64,000 nucleotides of DNA from an uncultured Chitinophaga sp. (GTDB lineage Bacteria; Bacteroidota; Bacteroidia; Chitinophagales; Chitinophagaceae). Position 1 is the first letter of the stretch. Each line of letters opens with the position of its first letter. The position numbers and the translations under genes were made by a program. Of this stretch, positions 15,342-23,887 are shown one piece after another. The stretch is from the NCBI RefSeq assembly GCF_902168175.1, contig NZ_CABHOU010000092.1:124001-188000 (forward strand). Reading direction: 5' to 3'. The notes beneath the pieces were generated by a model that had not been told where the DNA came from, ran no database searches, and saw only the letters and a list, made by a program, of their open reading frames with translations.

Positions 15342-15866
15342 AGAAGGGAGGGCGTCTATTTGTTAATGACGTCATCTCAAATTTCGTCATTAACAATTGA
15401 AAAAGGAATAGTAAGGCGTATTGACCATCCGTAATGCACACATAATATCATCCATTATGTTAAAATAACACCTAAATTATATTTAATTGTAATTTGTTGT
15501 AAATCTTTTCGATCTTAAATTATTCGTCATATTAAACCATATCATCATTAACAAATCTCATTAACATTCCATAAAATGCTTTGCTGTCAATTCGTTTAGG
15601 CCATTAACAAAAATATGTGGGTAGGTAGTCAATTAACCTGACATTACTTGATACAAGGCAGTAGTACTGCCGCACTTAACTTTAATTTTACTTTGTTAAT
15701 GGCAATTTAACAATATGCCGGTATACCTTTGTGACGTCAATGAAACAACTACAAACGTCTGACCAACAGACGAAATTATTTTAGCCAACACATCCTTCGA
15801 CACAGATTTTTTCCACCATCCTTTTGAAACCGGCGATTTAAAACATTACTGGTTAAAAAATTAAAG
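15342..15866. promoter_or_regulatory. Control region with six CATTAACA octamers between the YiiX-like and CAP genes
   Basis: No gene in this A+T-rich 525 bp. The octamer CATTAACA or its complement occurs at 15361, 15388, 15546, 15559, 15602 and 15694. The first two form an 11-bp inverted repeat (TGTTAATGACG at 15361-15371, CGTCATTAACA at 15385-15395). The last overlaps the expected -33 region of the CAP promoter. A -7 element TACCTTTG is at 15724-15731, giving a leader of about 130 nt that holds a perfect hairpin CGTCTG-ACCAA-CAGACG at 15756-15772. The resemblance to the TGTTAA half-sites at 10487 may mean a shared regulator. Confidence 0.5.
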
Positions 15867-16406
15867 ATGAAATTATTTTTCAATGGCTTATTGCCAATAG
15901 GCACCGCTTTGTTCCTACTTTTCACTTCCTGCTCAAAAGAGGCCACTACCGAAATCATTCCCCCGCACGAAGTGGCTGTAAAAGACACTGTGTTTACCAT
16001 GAATAATAATGCCGACAAAACTAAAATACTCGAACTGGTGAATGCTGCCAGGGCTAACGGCTGCAACTGTGGTGGTGAAAAGATGGCGCCGGTTGGCCCG
16101 GTAATATGGAACACCCGCCTGGAGCAGGCAGCTTACCTGCACGCCCAGGAAATGCAGGATAGCGGTTACTTCAGCCACACTGGCGCTACGGGCACCAATG
16201 CTGGTCAGCGTATAACAAACGTTGGTTACAAATGGGCCGCTTATGGCGAAAACCTCGCCCTGGGTAATCTTAGCGAAGAACAGGTTGTTGCTGGCTGGTT
16301 AAACAGTCCAACCCACTGCCAGGTAATAATGGCCGCCCGTTACAGGGAAATGGGCGTGGCGCTTATCGGCAACTTCTGGGCACAGGAGTTTGCAGAACCT
16401 AAATAA
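15867..16406 (+). CDS. CAP-domain (SCP/PR-1) lipoprotein, paralog 1
   Basis: The 179-residue protein has a lipoprotein signal with Cys22 (LLFTSC) and a CAP domain covering about residues 50-176. CAP motifs are visible: LVNAARANGCNCGG, WNTRLEQAAYLHAQEM, SGYFSHTG, AAYGENLALG, VAGWLNSPTHC and REMGVALIGNFWAQEF. His and Glu residues of the CAP cavity (FSH, GEN, H in PTHC) are kept. CAP proteins bind lipids or act on cell-wall material; the bacterial role is poorly known. The GCNCGG insertion is shared with the paralog at 16872, so the two arose by duplication. Confidence 0.9.
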   Translation: MKLFFNGLLPIGTALFLLFTSCSKEATTEIIPPHEVAVKDTVFTMNNNADKTKILELVNAARANGCNCGGEKMAPVGPVIWNTRLEQAAYLHAQEMQDSGYFSHTGATGTNAGQRITNVGYKWAAYGENLALGNLSEEQVVAGWLNSPTHCQVIMAARYREMGVALIGNFWAQEFAEPK

Positions 16407-16871
16407 GAAACAGTTTTCCTATTATAATATAAGACACAACGCTCTCCAATTAGCTTAATACATACCTGGAATAAACCATGCGGGGCTCCGCACGACCGTG
16501 CCGCCAAAGCGGCCTCCTTAACGAACCGGAAGATCAATTAACAATTGCTTGCCAAAGCTTTATAACGTTTTCCATATCCGGTTGTGACGTTGATAATGTG
16601 AGAAAGGAGGCTGCACCAACAGCACAACGGAGTCCCCGCTTTTATATAGCTGCTTTTGTTAACTCATTGATTTACTATATATAATTTCCCGTTAACATCT
16701 CTTTAGCAATCCTATTGCTTGACTTTTCAATTCCCGGATATACCTTTACACCATCAAAGCGAACAGACGTTCCGATTTTAACCCTTCCTCTGAAAACACT
16801 CCTTGTTTTATCCGATCCTGCATAAGAAAAACCCAGTACCTATTTGGTTTATCACTTTTTAACTGGGAATA
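16407..16871. promoter_or_regulatory. Control region of the second CAP gene
   Basis: No coding sequence seen in 465 bp. It holds a GC-rich hairpin (GCCGC-CAAA-GCGGC, near 16500) without a T-run, two GTTAAC palindromes (near 16660 and 16691), and a -7-like TACCTTTA at 16741-16748 that leaves a leader of about 120 nt before ATG 16872, similar in layout to the first CAP gene. Confidence 0.4.
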
Positions 16872-17423
16872 ATGAAAACGAATTTAGTCCGTAATATTAC
16901 TGCGCTGGTTGTGCTTGTTACCATGTTTTCAAGCTGTGCGAAAGAGGTAGAACTTACACCGATTACACCTGGTGCTGGCGATGGGGAAGAGCCTACCGTA
17001 GTGATCATTGCTAATAAAATAAATAAAGATTCTTTGCTTTTGCTGGTTAATGAAACCCGTGCCAAAGGTTGTAACTGCGGCGGTGTTCAGATGGCGCCTG
17101 TTGGTAACGTTACCTGGAACGACCTGCTGGAATACGCGGCCGTTAAGCATAGCAAAGACATGAGCGATAATAATTACTTCAATCATAACAGCCGTAATGG
17201 CGCTACTCCGGGTGCAAGACTGGATGCTGTTGGGTACCGTTGGAATGCATATGCGGAGAATATTGCGAAGGGGCCTAAGGATGCAGCAGCAGTAATTGCG
17301 GGTTGGATTAAAAGCCCCGACCACTGTAAAAACTTAATGAACGGCTCCTTTAAAGAAATGGGAGTAGGAAGATATAACGAGTACTGGACGCAGGAATTTG
17401 GCGTCATCAATAACCCCAAATGA
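16872..17423 (+). CDS. CAP-domain (SCP/PR-1) lipoprotein, paralog 2
   Basis: The 183-residue protein has a lipoprotein signal with Cys22 (VTMFSSC) and a CAP domain parallel to the upstream paralog: LVNETRAKGCNCGG, WNDLLEYAAVKHSKDM, NNYFNHNS, NAYAENIAKG, IAGWIKSPDHC and KEMGVGRYNEYWTQEF. In the FSH position of CAP the residue is FNH, so the histidine is kept. Both copies have their own long leader, which suggests separate regulation. The stop codon abuts that of the convergent 17424 gene without a spacer. Confidence 0.9.
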   Translation: MKTNLVRNITALVVLVTMFSSCAKEVELTPITPGAGDGEEPTVVIIANKINKDSLLLLVNETRAKGCNCGGVQMAPVGNVTWNDLLEYAAVKHSKDMSDNNYFNHNSRNGATPGARLDAVGYRWNAYAENIAKGPKDAAAVIAGWIKSPDHCKNLMNGSFKEMGVGRYNEYWTQEFGVINNPK

Positions 17424-17702
17424 TCAGGGCGGCGGCATTTTTTTACGCCACATCCGCCAGGAGACGTAGATAAATGCCGCCAAGCTGATGGTGAACCAGC
17501 TATAAAACAGTACCATCCGTAGCGGCGTCGACTCCTCAGGAACCGCAAACCCCAGGTAAAGCCCCAAAAACACATTGATCATCATCAACAGGAAAAAAAG
17601 GAAAATGGTCCGCATGATCCTTATAAAAAAGAACAGCACCTGCACGTCTGGCGGCATCTCTTCTTCCTCTTGTTTTTCCTGCTCATCACCTCGGTTTGTC
17701 AT
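17424..17702 (-). CDS. Small membrane protein of unknown function
   Basis: The 92-residue protein has an acidic N-terminus (NRGDEQEKQEEEEMPPD) and two strongly hydrophobic segments, about residues 23-52 (rich in Phe and Leu) and 63-83, with a basic tail WRMWRKKMPPP. It is probably an inner-membrane hairpin. No family recognised. It lies 28 bp downstream of the GH25 gene on the same strand, so the two may be cotranscribed. Confidence 0.7.
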   Translation of the reverse strand: MTNRGDEQEKQEEEEMPPDVQVLFFFIRIMRTIFLFFLLMMINVFLGLYLGFAVPEESTPLRMVLFYSWFTISLAAFIYVSWRMWRKKMPPP

Positions 17703-17730
17703 ACTCCTCGCTTTATTGACAGTATAATTA

Positions 17731-18492
17731 TTAAGGTAAGCACAATTTTGCCAAGGCCGCGCTGTCGCCCTTAAAAACGTTAAAGTCCACCCGGGTACGA
17801 ATTCCGTTTACTCTCCCAATATCGCTATGCTGCCAAAACACCCAGTTACGGGTAATGCGCGGCCGGTCTTTCTGATAATAATGCGCGATCCATAAAGGAT
17901 ACTTATCAAACTCCTTTCCCAGGTACTTTTCGTAAAACCGGATATTAGTATAGATGATGGGCTTTACGCCGTAAACTTTTTCCATTTCCTCAAGCCAGAT
18001 TTTGGCGGTACTGCGGATGACGGCGGGCGATTGGTTGTTGTGAACTTCGATGTCCAGCACAGGCGGGAGGTCGCCGCTTTCCAGCTCTACTACATTACGG
18101 AAGTTGATAGCCTGCTTCAGCGGATCGCGGGTGGAGTAAAAGAAATGGTACGCCCCGCGCACAAGGCCTGCCTGCCTGGCTTTATCCCAATTACGTTTAA
18201 AAGTAGCATCCTGCCGGCTAATACCTTCGGTGGCCTTCAGAAAAGCGAAAGAGATGCGAATATCATCGACCTGCATCTGTTTTACGGCCATCCAGTTAAT
18301 TTCTTTCTGGAATTTAGAGATGTCGATACCGTGTACGGAGTAGTTTACCGGCATATCAATGCCAAACTCTTCATAACGAACGAATTCCGGGTCCTTTTGG
18401 CGCGAAAGCCACCACCAGGCACCGGTTGCCGCCATTCCCAATATGATCAGCAACAGGATAAAAGAGCTGTTGCCCCGTTTTTTTCTACTCAC
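17731..18492 (-). CDS. Glycoside hydrolase family 25 (lysozyme-type) membrane-anchored protein
   Basis: GH25 enzymes cleave the N-acetylmuramic acid beta-1,4 bond of peptidoglycan. Motifs are clear: GIDISKFQKEINW, FAFLKATEG, RGAYHFF, PPVLDIE (catalytic Asp/Glu), KPIIYTN and WIAHYY. There is no ATG before the membrane segment; the longest frame begins at TTG 18525, but GTG 18492 gives a natural N-terminus (SRKKRGNSS) before the single membrane anchor (about residues 10-28), so it is preferred. A -7-like TATACTTG lies on the minus strand at about 18526-18533. The catalytic domain should face the periplasm. Confidence 0.85.
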   Translation of the reverse strand: MSRKKRGNSSFILLLIILGMAATGAWWWLSRQKDPEFVRYEEFGIDMPVNYSVHGIDISKFQKEINWMAVKQMQVDDIRISFAFLKATEGISRQDATFKRNWDKARQAGLVRGAYHFFYSTRDPLKQAINFRNVVELESGDLPPVLDIEVHNNQSPAVIRSTAKIWLEEMEKVYGVKPIIYTNIRFYEKYLGKEFDKYPLWIAHYYQKDRPRITRNWVFWQHSDIGRVNGIRTRVDFNVFKGDSAALAKLCLP

Positions 18493-18602
18493 AGTTTCAG
18501 GGTATAGTATTTGTTTTAACAGCAAGTATAGCGCAATATTTTCTTAAGATATGCACATAACCAGTATTGTTATCTTATTTTTACGCAACAAAGGAATAAA
18601 CC

Positions 18603-19628
18603 ATGCCCGATTTTAACCTGAACGACGCACTTAATTTCATGTCGAAGTTTACCCTTCGCCGAGCCTGGAACGCCAGCAAGGTGCTGAGTAGTTATTACGT
18701 TAGCAAATGGCGTAAAACTCCCGTTCAGTGGGGCCTTCCAATATCTATCTCTTTTGAGCCCACAACATCGTGCAACCTTCGCTGCCCCGAATGTCCCAGT
18801 GGTTTGAGGGCCTTTACCAGGCCAATAGGGATGCTGGAAAGAGATTTTTTTAGTAAAACGATCGATGAGCTGTCTAAAGAGCTCATGTACCTGATTTTCT
18901 ATTTTCAGGGCGAACCTTACCTGAACCCTTCGTTCCTCGAAATGGTGGAATATGCCTCCAAAAAGGGAATATACACCGCCACTTCTACCAACGCCCACTA
19001 CCTTACCGACGCTAATGCAAAAAAAACCGTGGAAAGCGGCCTTGACCGCCTGATTATTTCCATCGACGGTACCACGCAGGATGTGTATACGCAGTATCGT
19101 GTTGGCGGTAACCTTGAAAAGGTTATTCAGGGAGCAAAAAATATCGTGAAGTGGAAAAAGGAGCTGAATTCGAAGAAGCCATTTGTGTTCTTCCAGTTCC
19201 TGGTGGTAAAACCCAACGAACACCAGATTGAGGATATTAAGTTGCTGGCGAAAGAGATTGGGGTAGATGAAGTGCGGTTTAAAACAGCACAAGTGTATGA
19301 TTATGAAGAGGGTAACCGACTCATTCCTACTATTGATAAATACTCCCGCTATCATAAAAAGGACGACGGTACCTACGCGATCAAGAATAAAATGGGCAAC
19401 CATTGCTGGCGCTTGTGGCACTCCCCGGTAATTACCTGGGATGGCCTGGTGGTACCGTGCTGCTTCGATAAAGACGCACAGCACCGCCTTGGCGATCTCA
19501 AAAAAACTTCCTTTAAAGCATTGTGGCAGGATGGTCAGTACGTGAAGTTCCGCACACAAATAAAGCAGGGACGCAAAAACATAGATATTTGCGCCAACTG
19601 CAGTGAGGGAACTAAAGTATGGGGCTAG
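18603..19628 (+). CDS. Radical SAM/SPASM domain protein
   Basis: The 341-residue protein carries the radical SAM cluster motif CNLRCPEC (about residues 58-65) with SFEPTTS before it, TSTNAHYLT and LIISIDGTTQDVY in the barrel, and a C-terminal SPASM region with CCFDKDAQHRLGDL and ICANCSEG for auxiliary clusters. Such proteins modify peptides, proteins or sugars. No precursor peptide gene is visible next to it, and the substrate is unknown. The stop codon overlaps that of the convergent 19625 gene through the shared tetramer CTAG. Confidence 0.88.
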   Translation: MPDFNLNDALNFMSKFTLRRAWNASKVLSSYYVSKWRKTPVQWGLPISISFEPTTSCNLRCPECPSGLRAFTRPIGMLERDFFSKTIDELSKELMYLIFYFQGEPYLNPSFLEMVEYASKKGIYTATSTNAHYLTDANAKKTVESGLDRLIISIDGTTQDVYTQYRVGGNLEKVIQGAKNIVKWKKELNSKKPFVFFQFLVVKPNEHQIEDIKLLAKEIGVDEVRFKTAQVYDYEEGNRLIPTIDKYSRYHKKDDGTYAIKNKMGNHCWRLWHSPVITWDGLVVPCCFDKDAQHRLGDLKKTSFKALWQDGQYVKFRTQIKQGRKNIDICANCSEGTKVWG

Positions 19629-19975
19629 TCGTTAGACGGCTCGGCCTTCTTCTTTTTTCGGCGATGGGTAACTTTGTTAAAAAGCTTGATGCCGAACCGA
19701 ACGGCTATAAACTCCAGGGCTGTCATAGCCACACTCTTCAACACATTTTTAGACCCGGTGCTTTGCCAGGCCAGCTGCGCGAATTTGCCTACCGTACCAA
19801 ACACGCCAGACTTGTGTAGTCCGGGCATGACGGTATTCATGGCCATGGATTTATAGTTCTCCTTAAAATAGTCTACGCGATATTCCAGCTCATTTTCGAG
19901 CATGCGCTTCCTTTTTTCAAGGCGCGATATTTCCAGTTCCAGGGAAGCAAAGTCGGTTACTTTTGATTTGGGCAT
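19625..19975 (-). CDS. Hypothetical protein in YtxH/holin-X stress operon
   Basis: A 116-residue protein with a charged coiled-coil-like N-terminal half (LELEISRLEKRKRMLENELEYR), a mildly hydrophobic segment around residues 80-98 (VLKSVAMTALEFIAVRFGIKLF) and a lysine-rich tail. No family recognised. It is the last of three same-strand genes; the pattern YtxH, holin-X, charged helical protein recurs in Bacteroidota and points to an envelope stress role. Confidence 0.75.
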   Translation of the reverse strand: MPKSKVTDFASLELEISRLEKRKRMLENELEYRVDYFKENYKSMAMNTVMPGLHKSGVFGTVGKFAQLAWQSTGSKNVLKSVAMTALEFIAVRFGIKLFNKVTHRRKKKKAEPSND

Positions 19976-20002
19976 GTGTAAATATTTGTCAGCCTTCTTT
20001 CT

Positions 20003-20428
20003 TTAAATGTTTTCGTGGTACTCTTTTTCATCCTCACGCTCCTCTTGTTTTTTCCTTTCCTTCTCCTCTTGTTTTTCCTGGATTTCCTCTACCAGTTCTT
20101 TAACGAGCAGGTTGGACAATGGGCGTTGAATAAGACTTTTACGGAAAGCAAGAACAAGGATAAGTAAAAAAATGAAGAACCCTGCCGCACACACAAATCC
20201 CATGGTAAAGCTGTCGGTCATTTCTCCAATCCAGAAACCTAACACCATTCCTAAAAAAACCACCACTATAAAAAACAGCAGGAAAGCCATTACCAGGGAA
20301 AAAAATAATCCCAGGGCTCTGCTTAACTTTCCTGCTGCCTGTAGTTTAATAAGGTCAAGGCGGGTTTCCACATATTCTTTGGCAACCTTTCCTGTTTCCG
20401 AAAAGTAATTGCTGAAATTATCTTCCAT
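20003..20428 (-). CDS. Phage holin family (holin-X / YqjE-like) membrane protein
   Basis: The 141-residue protein has an amphipathic N-terminus (KVAKEYVETRLDLIKLQAAGKLSRAL), two membrane segments (about residues 42-68 and 76-95) and a highly charged coiled C-terminal tail rich in Glu and Lys (about 108-141). This is the layout of PF07332, which is named for holins but is usually chromosomal and stress-linked. It sits between the YtxH gene (34 bp upstream) and the 19625 gene (27 bp downstream). Confidence 0.8.
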   Translation of the reverse strand: MEDNFSNYFSETGKVAKEYVETRLDLIKLQAAGKLSRALGLFFSLVMAFLLFFIVVVFLGMVLGFWIGEMTDSFTMGFVCAAGFFIFLLILVLAFRKSLIQRPLSNLLVKELVEEIQEKQEEKERKKQEEREDEKEYHENI

Positions 20429-20462
20429 GCAAATAAATTTAGGTGCAATTGATTAAAGCTGA

Positions 20463-20657
20463 TTACGCAAGTTCGTTTTCAATTGCATCTTCATACTGTT
20501 CTTTTTTCTTTTTGAATTTGTCTTTCAGCTTGTCAGCCTGTGATTTCAGCTTATCCACCAACTCGTCTTTTTTGTCAGAATTAAGGAAGTAACCAACTGC
20601 AACACCTACTGCTGCGCCAACGATGAAAGTAACTACGGCTTTTGAACTTTTTGCCAT
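20463..20657 (-). CDS. YtxH domain-containing small protein
   Basis: ATG 20657 gives a 64-residue protein with a Gly-rich membrane helix (FIVGAAVGVAVGYFLNSDKKDE) followed by an amphipathic, lysine-rich helix, which is the YtxH pattern. A longer frame to 20774 adds 39 residues without family character and is rejected. First gene of the three-gene operon with the holin-X protein. Confidence 0.82.
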   Translation of the reverse strand: MAKSSKAVVTFIVGAAVGVAVGYFLNSDKKDELVDKLKSQADKLKDKFKKKKEQYEDAIENELA

Positions 20658-20890
20658 GATTCGATAGGTTTTTAAAAGTGAGTGAATAAAATCGGGTTTA
20701 TACAACAGCACATTTTGGGGTGCCGGTGTGGATATAAGGGGTACAAACATTATTCCAGAATTGTCGGTTAACAAAACGGAAATCTATCCTTAATAATTCA
20801 GGATGAGTGAAATATGTGGCTTTGGCACATTTTTTTAGCTAAATTACTTACATCCCTATATTTTAAGTAGGTTTGATCAACACCTCCCAT

Positions 20891-21973
20891 ATGAGCACAA
20901 TTGACAATGAACGCCTTAAGCAGGTTGCCTTTCTGGTAATCATCGTTTTACTTGGCGCCCTGCTGTTTTCGGAACTGTACACATTTTTCCCCGGTTTCCT
21001 CGGAGCCGTAACTTTTTACATCCTGGGTCGCACCTATATGTTCCGGCTGGTGGAACAGCGTAACTGGCCCAAACCCCTGGCCGCCGTGCTTATTATGGTA
21101 CTGTCGTTCCTTATCATACTATTGCCTGTAGGCACGCTTATTAATATGGTAACGTCCAAGATCAAGTATGCGGTAACGCACTCTGCTGAATTAACGGCCA
21201 ATGTGCAGGGAGTTATTGCCAAAATCGAAGCATCCACCGGCATTAAGATTATCAGTCCGGAGCGACTGCAAAAAGGGCAGGAATATCTTACCGGCATCCT
21301 GCCTGGTTTTGTGGGAACTGCTTTCAACACCCTAACCATCATCGCCATTCTTTACTTTATCCTCTATTTTATGCTCATACACGCCCGGCGGATGGAAGAA
21401 GCGATGTACGAATACATTCCCCTAAAAGATGAAAATGTGATAAAACTGGGGAAAGAAGTGCGCAACATGGTGATTTCCAATGCTGTAGGAATTCCCCTAA
21501 TAGCAATATTGCAGGGCTTCACCGCGCTGATCGGCTATTATATTTTCGGCGTTCCGCAACCCTGGTTTTGGTTTGTGATTACATGTTTTATGGCCATGGT
21601 ACCCGTAATCGGTGCTGCTGCCGCATTCATCCCCTTAAGCCTTTACATGTTTACCGAAGACACCTGGCGAGGCGTAGGACTTTTGATTTACGGACTTGTA
21701 GTAATCGGCTCCAGCGACAACCTGTTTCGGCTGACGGTAAATAAAAAAATAGGCGACGTACACCCCATGATCACCATCTTCGGCGTACTGGTGGGCGTAA
21801 GCTTGTTCGGCTTCATCGGACTCATTTTCGGTCCATTACTGATATCGCTGTTTTTATTGTTACTGGAGATTTATTCCAACGAATACTTTACCAAAAAGCG
21901 AGAAGTAAAGATCATTAACACCGATGCGGCTGGCAAAAAGAAAATGGTGGAAACGAAGAAGAAAGAGGAGTAA
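20891..21973 (+). CDS. AI-2E family transporter (PerM/YdiK type)
   Basis: The 360-residue integral membrane protein has about seven to eight hydrophobic segments and the family blocks FYILGRTYMFRLVEQRNWPKPLAAVLIM, LIAILQGFTALIGYYIFGVPQPWFW, PVIGAAAAFIPLSLYMF and HPMITIFGVLVGVSLFGFIGLIFGPLL in shortened or typical form. The family includes AI-2 exporters and a Na+/H+ antiporter, so the cargo is not certain. The start is ATG 20891 rather than an in-frame TTG at 20873. It is convergent with nadD, with the two stops adjacent. Confidence 0.9.
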   Translation: MSTIDNERLKQVAFLVIIVLLGALLFSELYTFFPGFLGAVTFYILGRTYMFRLVEQRNWPKPLAAVLIMVLSFLIILLPVGTLINMVTSKIKYAVTHSAELTANVQGVIAKIEASTGIKIISPERLQKGQEYLTGILPGFVGTAFNTLTIIAILYFILYFMLIHARRMEEAMYEYIPLKDENVIKLGKEVRNMVISNAVGIPLIAILQGFTALIGYYIFGVPQPWFWFVITCFMAMVPVIGAAAAFIPLSLYMFTEDTWRGVGLLIYGLVVIGSSDNLFRLTVNKKIGDVHPMITIFGVLVGVSLFGFIGLIFGPLLISLFLLLLEIYSNEYFTKKREVKIINTDAAGKKKMVETKKKEE

Positions 21974-22537
21974 TTACTTGTAATAACCATTCTCTAAAAT
22001 GTACCGCTGCACACTATCGGGCACAAGATATTTTATTGATTTTCCATCCTTTACATTTTGTCTGACCATGGTAGAAGAGATGTCGAGCATTGGCGCATCT
22101 AACACCTTTACACCGTGCATGGGCTGTACATCGTGCCCGGGGCGGCGGTATACATATATCTCGTAATTCTGTACCAGGTTCATGTAGTTTTTCCATTTCG
22201 ATATATTCTGGAAGCTATCGCTGCCCATAATCACCACAAACTGTTGCGTAGGAAATTTTTCCTCCAGGTAGGTGAGCGTATCAATGGTATAAGATGGCCT
22301 CGGCAAAGAAAACTCGATATTACTCGCCCGCAGCCTTTGCTCTCCTTCTACCGCCATTTCTACTAAATGAAAACGGTTATGTTCATTTAATAAAGAGGAG
22401 GAGGATTTAAGTGGGTTGTGCGGCGACACTACCAGCCAAACTTTATCCAGATCGGTGTGGTACGCCACATGATTGGCAATGATAAGATGCCCTGTATGAA
22501 TAGGATTGAACGACCCGAAATATAAGCCTATCTTCAT
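21974..22537 (-). CDS. nadD: Nicotinate-nucleotide adenylyltransferase
   Basis: It makes nicotinic acid adenine dinucleotide from nicotinate mononucleotide and ATP in NAD synthesis. The 187-residue protein starts at ATG 22537 directly with the nucleotidyltransferase motif KIGLYFGSFNPIHTGHL (residues 2-18). Other motifs are VSPHNPLK, PSYTIDTLTYL, VIMGSDSF and the C-terminal ISSTMVRQ (ISSTxxR). The longer frame to 22597 is not needed. nadA is also in this window (56539), far away. It lies 81 bp behind paaD and may be a separate unit. Confidence 0.93.
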   Translation of the reverse strand: MKIGLYFGSFNPIHTGHLIIANHVAYHTDLDKVWLVVSPHNPLKSSSSLLNEHNRFHLVEMAVEGEQRLRASNIEFSLPRPSYTIDTLTYLEEKFPTQQFVVIMGSDSFQNISKWKNYMNLVQNYEIYVYRRPGHDVQPMHGVKVLDAPMLDISSTMVRQNVKDGKSIKYLVPDSVQRYILENGYYK

Positions 22538-22618
22538 GCTAATGCTATTGTTCCTCCCTTGCAGAGAGGATTGTTGTACAATGCTTCCCGCAGGCAATTT
22601 AGTGATTTACTGATAAAA

Positions 22619-23104
22619 TTATTCCACGGGTTTAAACTGCTCAAACATATTGCCGCAATCTTTGCAATAATGCATGGCCCTGCAAAGTGTAGAACCAAAT
22701 GGCGAACGAAGATAGGTATTGGTGCTATTACAATGTGGGCAAGGGGTTTGGAGCATTATTTCCACATAGCCATCTCCGTTATGACGTTGCGGAGCAGCCA
22801 GGCCGAAGTTGCGCAACTTTTCTTTGGCTTCTTCGCTAAGCCGGTTGCTGTTCCAGATAATTTCTTTATCCAGCGTCACGGTTACAGGCCGGTTGAGTTC
22901 CTTCTCCAACACCGATTTAATATTCCCCTGTATAAAGCCAACGGCGGGACAGGCCGCAAATGTGGGAATCATTCTCACTTCAATGTTTTCGTCATCCCCT
23001 ACTACTACGCTGGTGATCATACCCAGGTCAAGTACGTTCAGCACCGGTATTTCCGGGTCCATCACCTGCTCAAGTGCTTTATATATTTCTTTTGTGTTGA
23101 TCAT
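22619..23104 (-). CDS. paaD: Phenylacetyl-CoA 1,2-epoxidase subunit PaaD (PaaJ), Fe-S assembly-like
   Basis: The 161-residue protein has a DUF59/MIP18-type N-terminal domain (VMDPEIPVLNVLDLGMI; ACPAVGFI with the conserved Cys) and a C-terminal zinc-ribbon-like region (CPHCNSTNTYLRSPFGSTLC... CKDC). PaaD is needed for maturation of the PaaABC(E) epoxidase that converts phenylacetyl-CoA to its ring-epoxide. Its start is 3 bp from the paaC stop, so translation is likely coupled. paaE, the reductase gene, does not follow. Confidence 0.93.
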   Translation of the reverse strand: MINTKEIYKALEQVMDPEIPVLNVLDLGMITSVVVGDDENIEVRMIPTFAACPAVGFIQGNIKSVLEKELNRPVTVTLDKEIIWNSNRLSEEAKEKLRNFGLAAPQRHNGDGYVEIMLQTPCPHCNSTNTYLRSPFGSTLCRAMHYCKDCGNMFEQFKPVE

Positions 23105-23107
23105 TGA

Positions 23108-23881
23108 TTACCATTTTGCCGTTGGATCTAACCGGAACACGGCACTCATTTCGTTTAAAAGAGGTTGCAAATGTTGGGTATGATAACCATGGCGACCACC
23201 GTTAATGGGAGAGGTGTTAACAGGGTCGGGGAGGTTGAGAGATGATTTTACAAGTATGGGGTAAATCCTTTCCAACCATGCTTCTTTCAGTTGCTCTTCG
23301 CCGGGATAGATTTTTTCATCCATCAACCTGTCTTCCATTTCCTCCCTTCGCTCAAACATGCCCAGGGCAAGTGGAAAACAATAGTCTAAAGCTGATTGCA
23401 TGCGGGCATAACTTTCATCGCCAGCCGAACAGAGTTGTGTGAGCCAGGCGTTAGCGTGCAGTGTATGATACTTTATCTCGCCCTTCAATTTTTTACTTAA
23501 CGGGCGTAAAGCCTCCAGGCTGCTCTTTTCCATGAATTCATAGCGTAACGCATCGGCATGGTCGAACAGGAAGTGGCGCATCAGGCTAAAATCATATTCA
23601 CCTATCGGCAACTCCACCAGGTGGCAACATAAATAATCCTTCTCTTCTCTTAAAAACGCGTATTGGTCTGGATCGGGAGCATGGTACGTTTCGTGAAGGA
23701 TGCTGTATAATCCAAGTGCATGGCCTATTTTATCCTGCGCCATGGAGGAGAATGCGATGTCTTCTTCCATAATCGGCCCCAGGCCCGTCCATTCGGAATT
23801 ACGATGACCGAGGATAAGCGCATCATCAGCCATTTTAGTAAGCAGGTATGTTATCGCTTGCTGAAGCGGGTTGGTTTGCAT
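23108..23881 (-). CDS. paaC: Phenylacetyl-CoA epoxidase structural subunit PaaC
   Basis: The 257-residue ferritin-like, mostly helical protein pairs with PaaA. Family features include GHRNSEWTGLGP, DIAFSSMAQDKIGHALGLY, RHFLFDHADALRYEF and EIKYHTLHANAWL. It is the noncatalytic structural partner and lacks the full diiron set. It lies 6 bp after paaB and 3 bp before paaD in the paaABCD operon. Confidence 0.93.
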   Translation of the reverse strand: MQTNPLQQAITYLLTKMADDALILGHRNSEWTGLGPIMEEDIAFSSMAQDKIGHALGLYSILHETYHAPDPDQYAFLREEKDYLCCHLVELPIGEYDFSLMRHFLFDHADALRYEFMEKSSLEALRPLSKKLKGEIKYHTLHANAWLTQLCSAGDESYARMQSALDYCFPLALGMFERREEMEDRLMDEKIYPGEEQLKEAWLERIYPILVKSSLNLPDPVNTSPINGGRHGYHTQHLQPLLNEMSAVFRLDPTAKW

Positions 23882-23887
23882 GAAGTT

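Noticed and set aside
15756..15772. Riboswitch in the leader of the first CAP gene
   Set aside because: Only a single 6-bp hairpin; no match to a known riboswitch core and no terminator or sequestering alternative seen.
18603..19628. RiPP biosynthesis cluster around the radical SAM/SPASM protein
   Set aside because: No short precursor-like ORF, transporter or peptidase gene is linked to it.
20003..20657. Prophage remnant (holin gene)
   Set aside because: The holin-X family name is historical; the neighbours are stress proteins and no phage genes are near.
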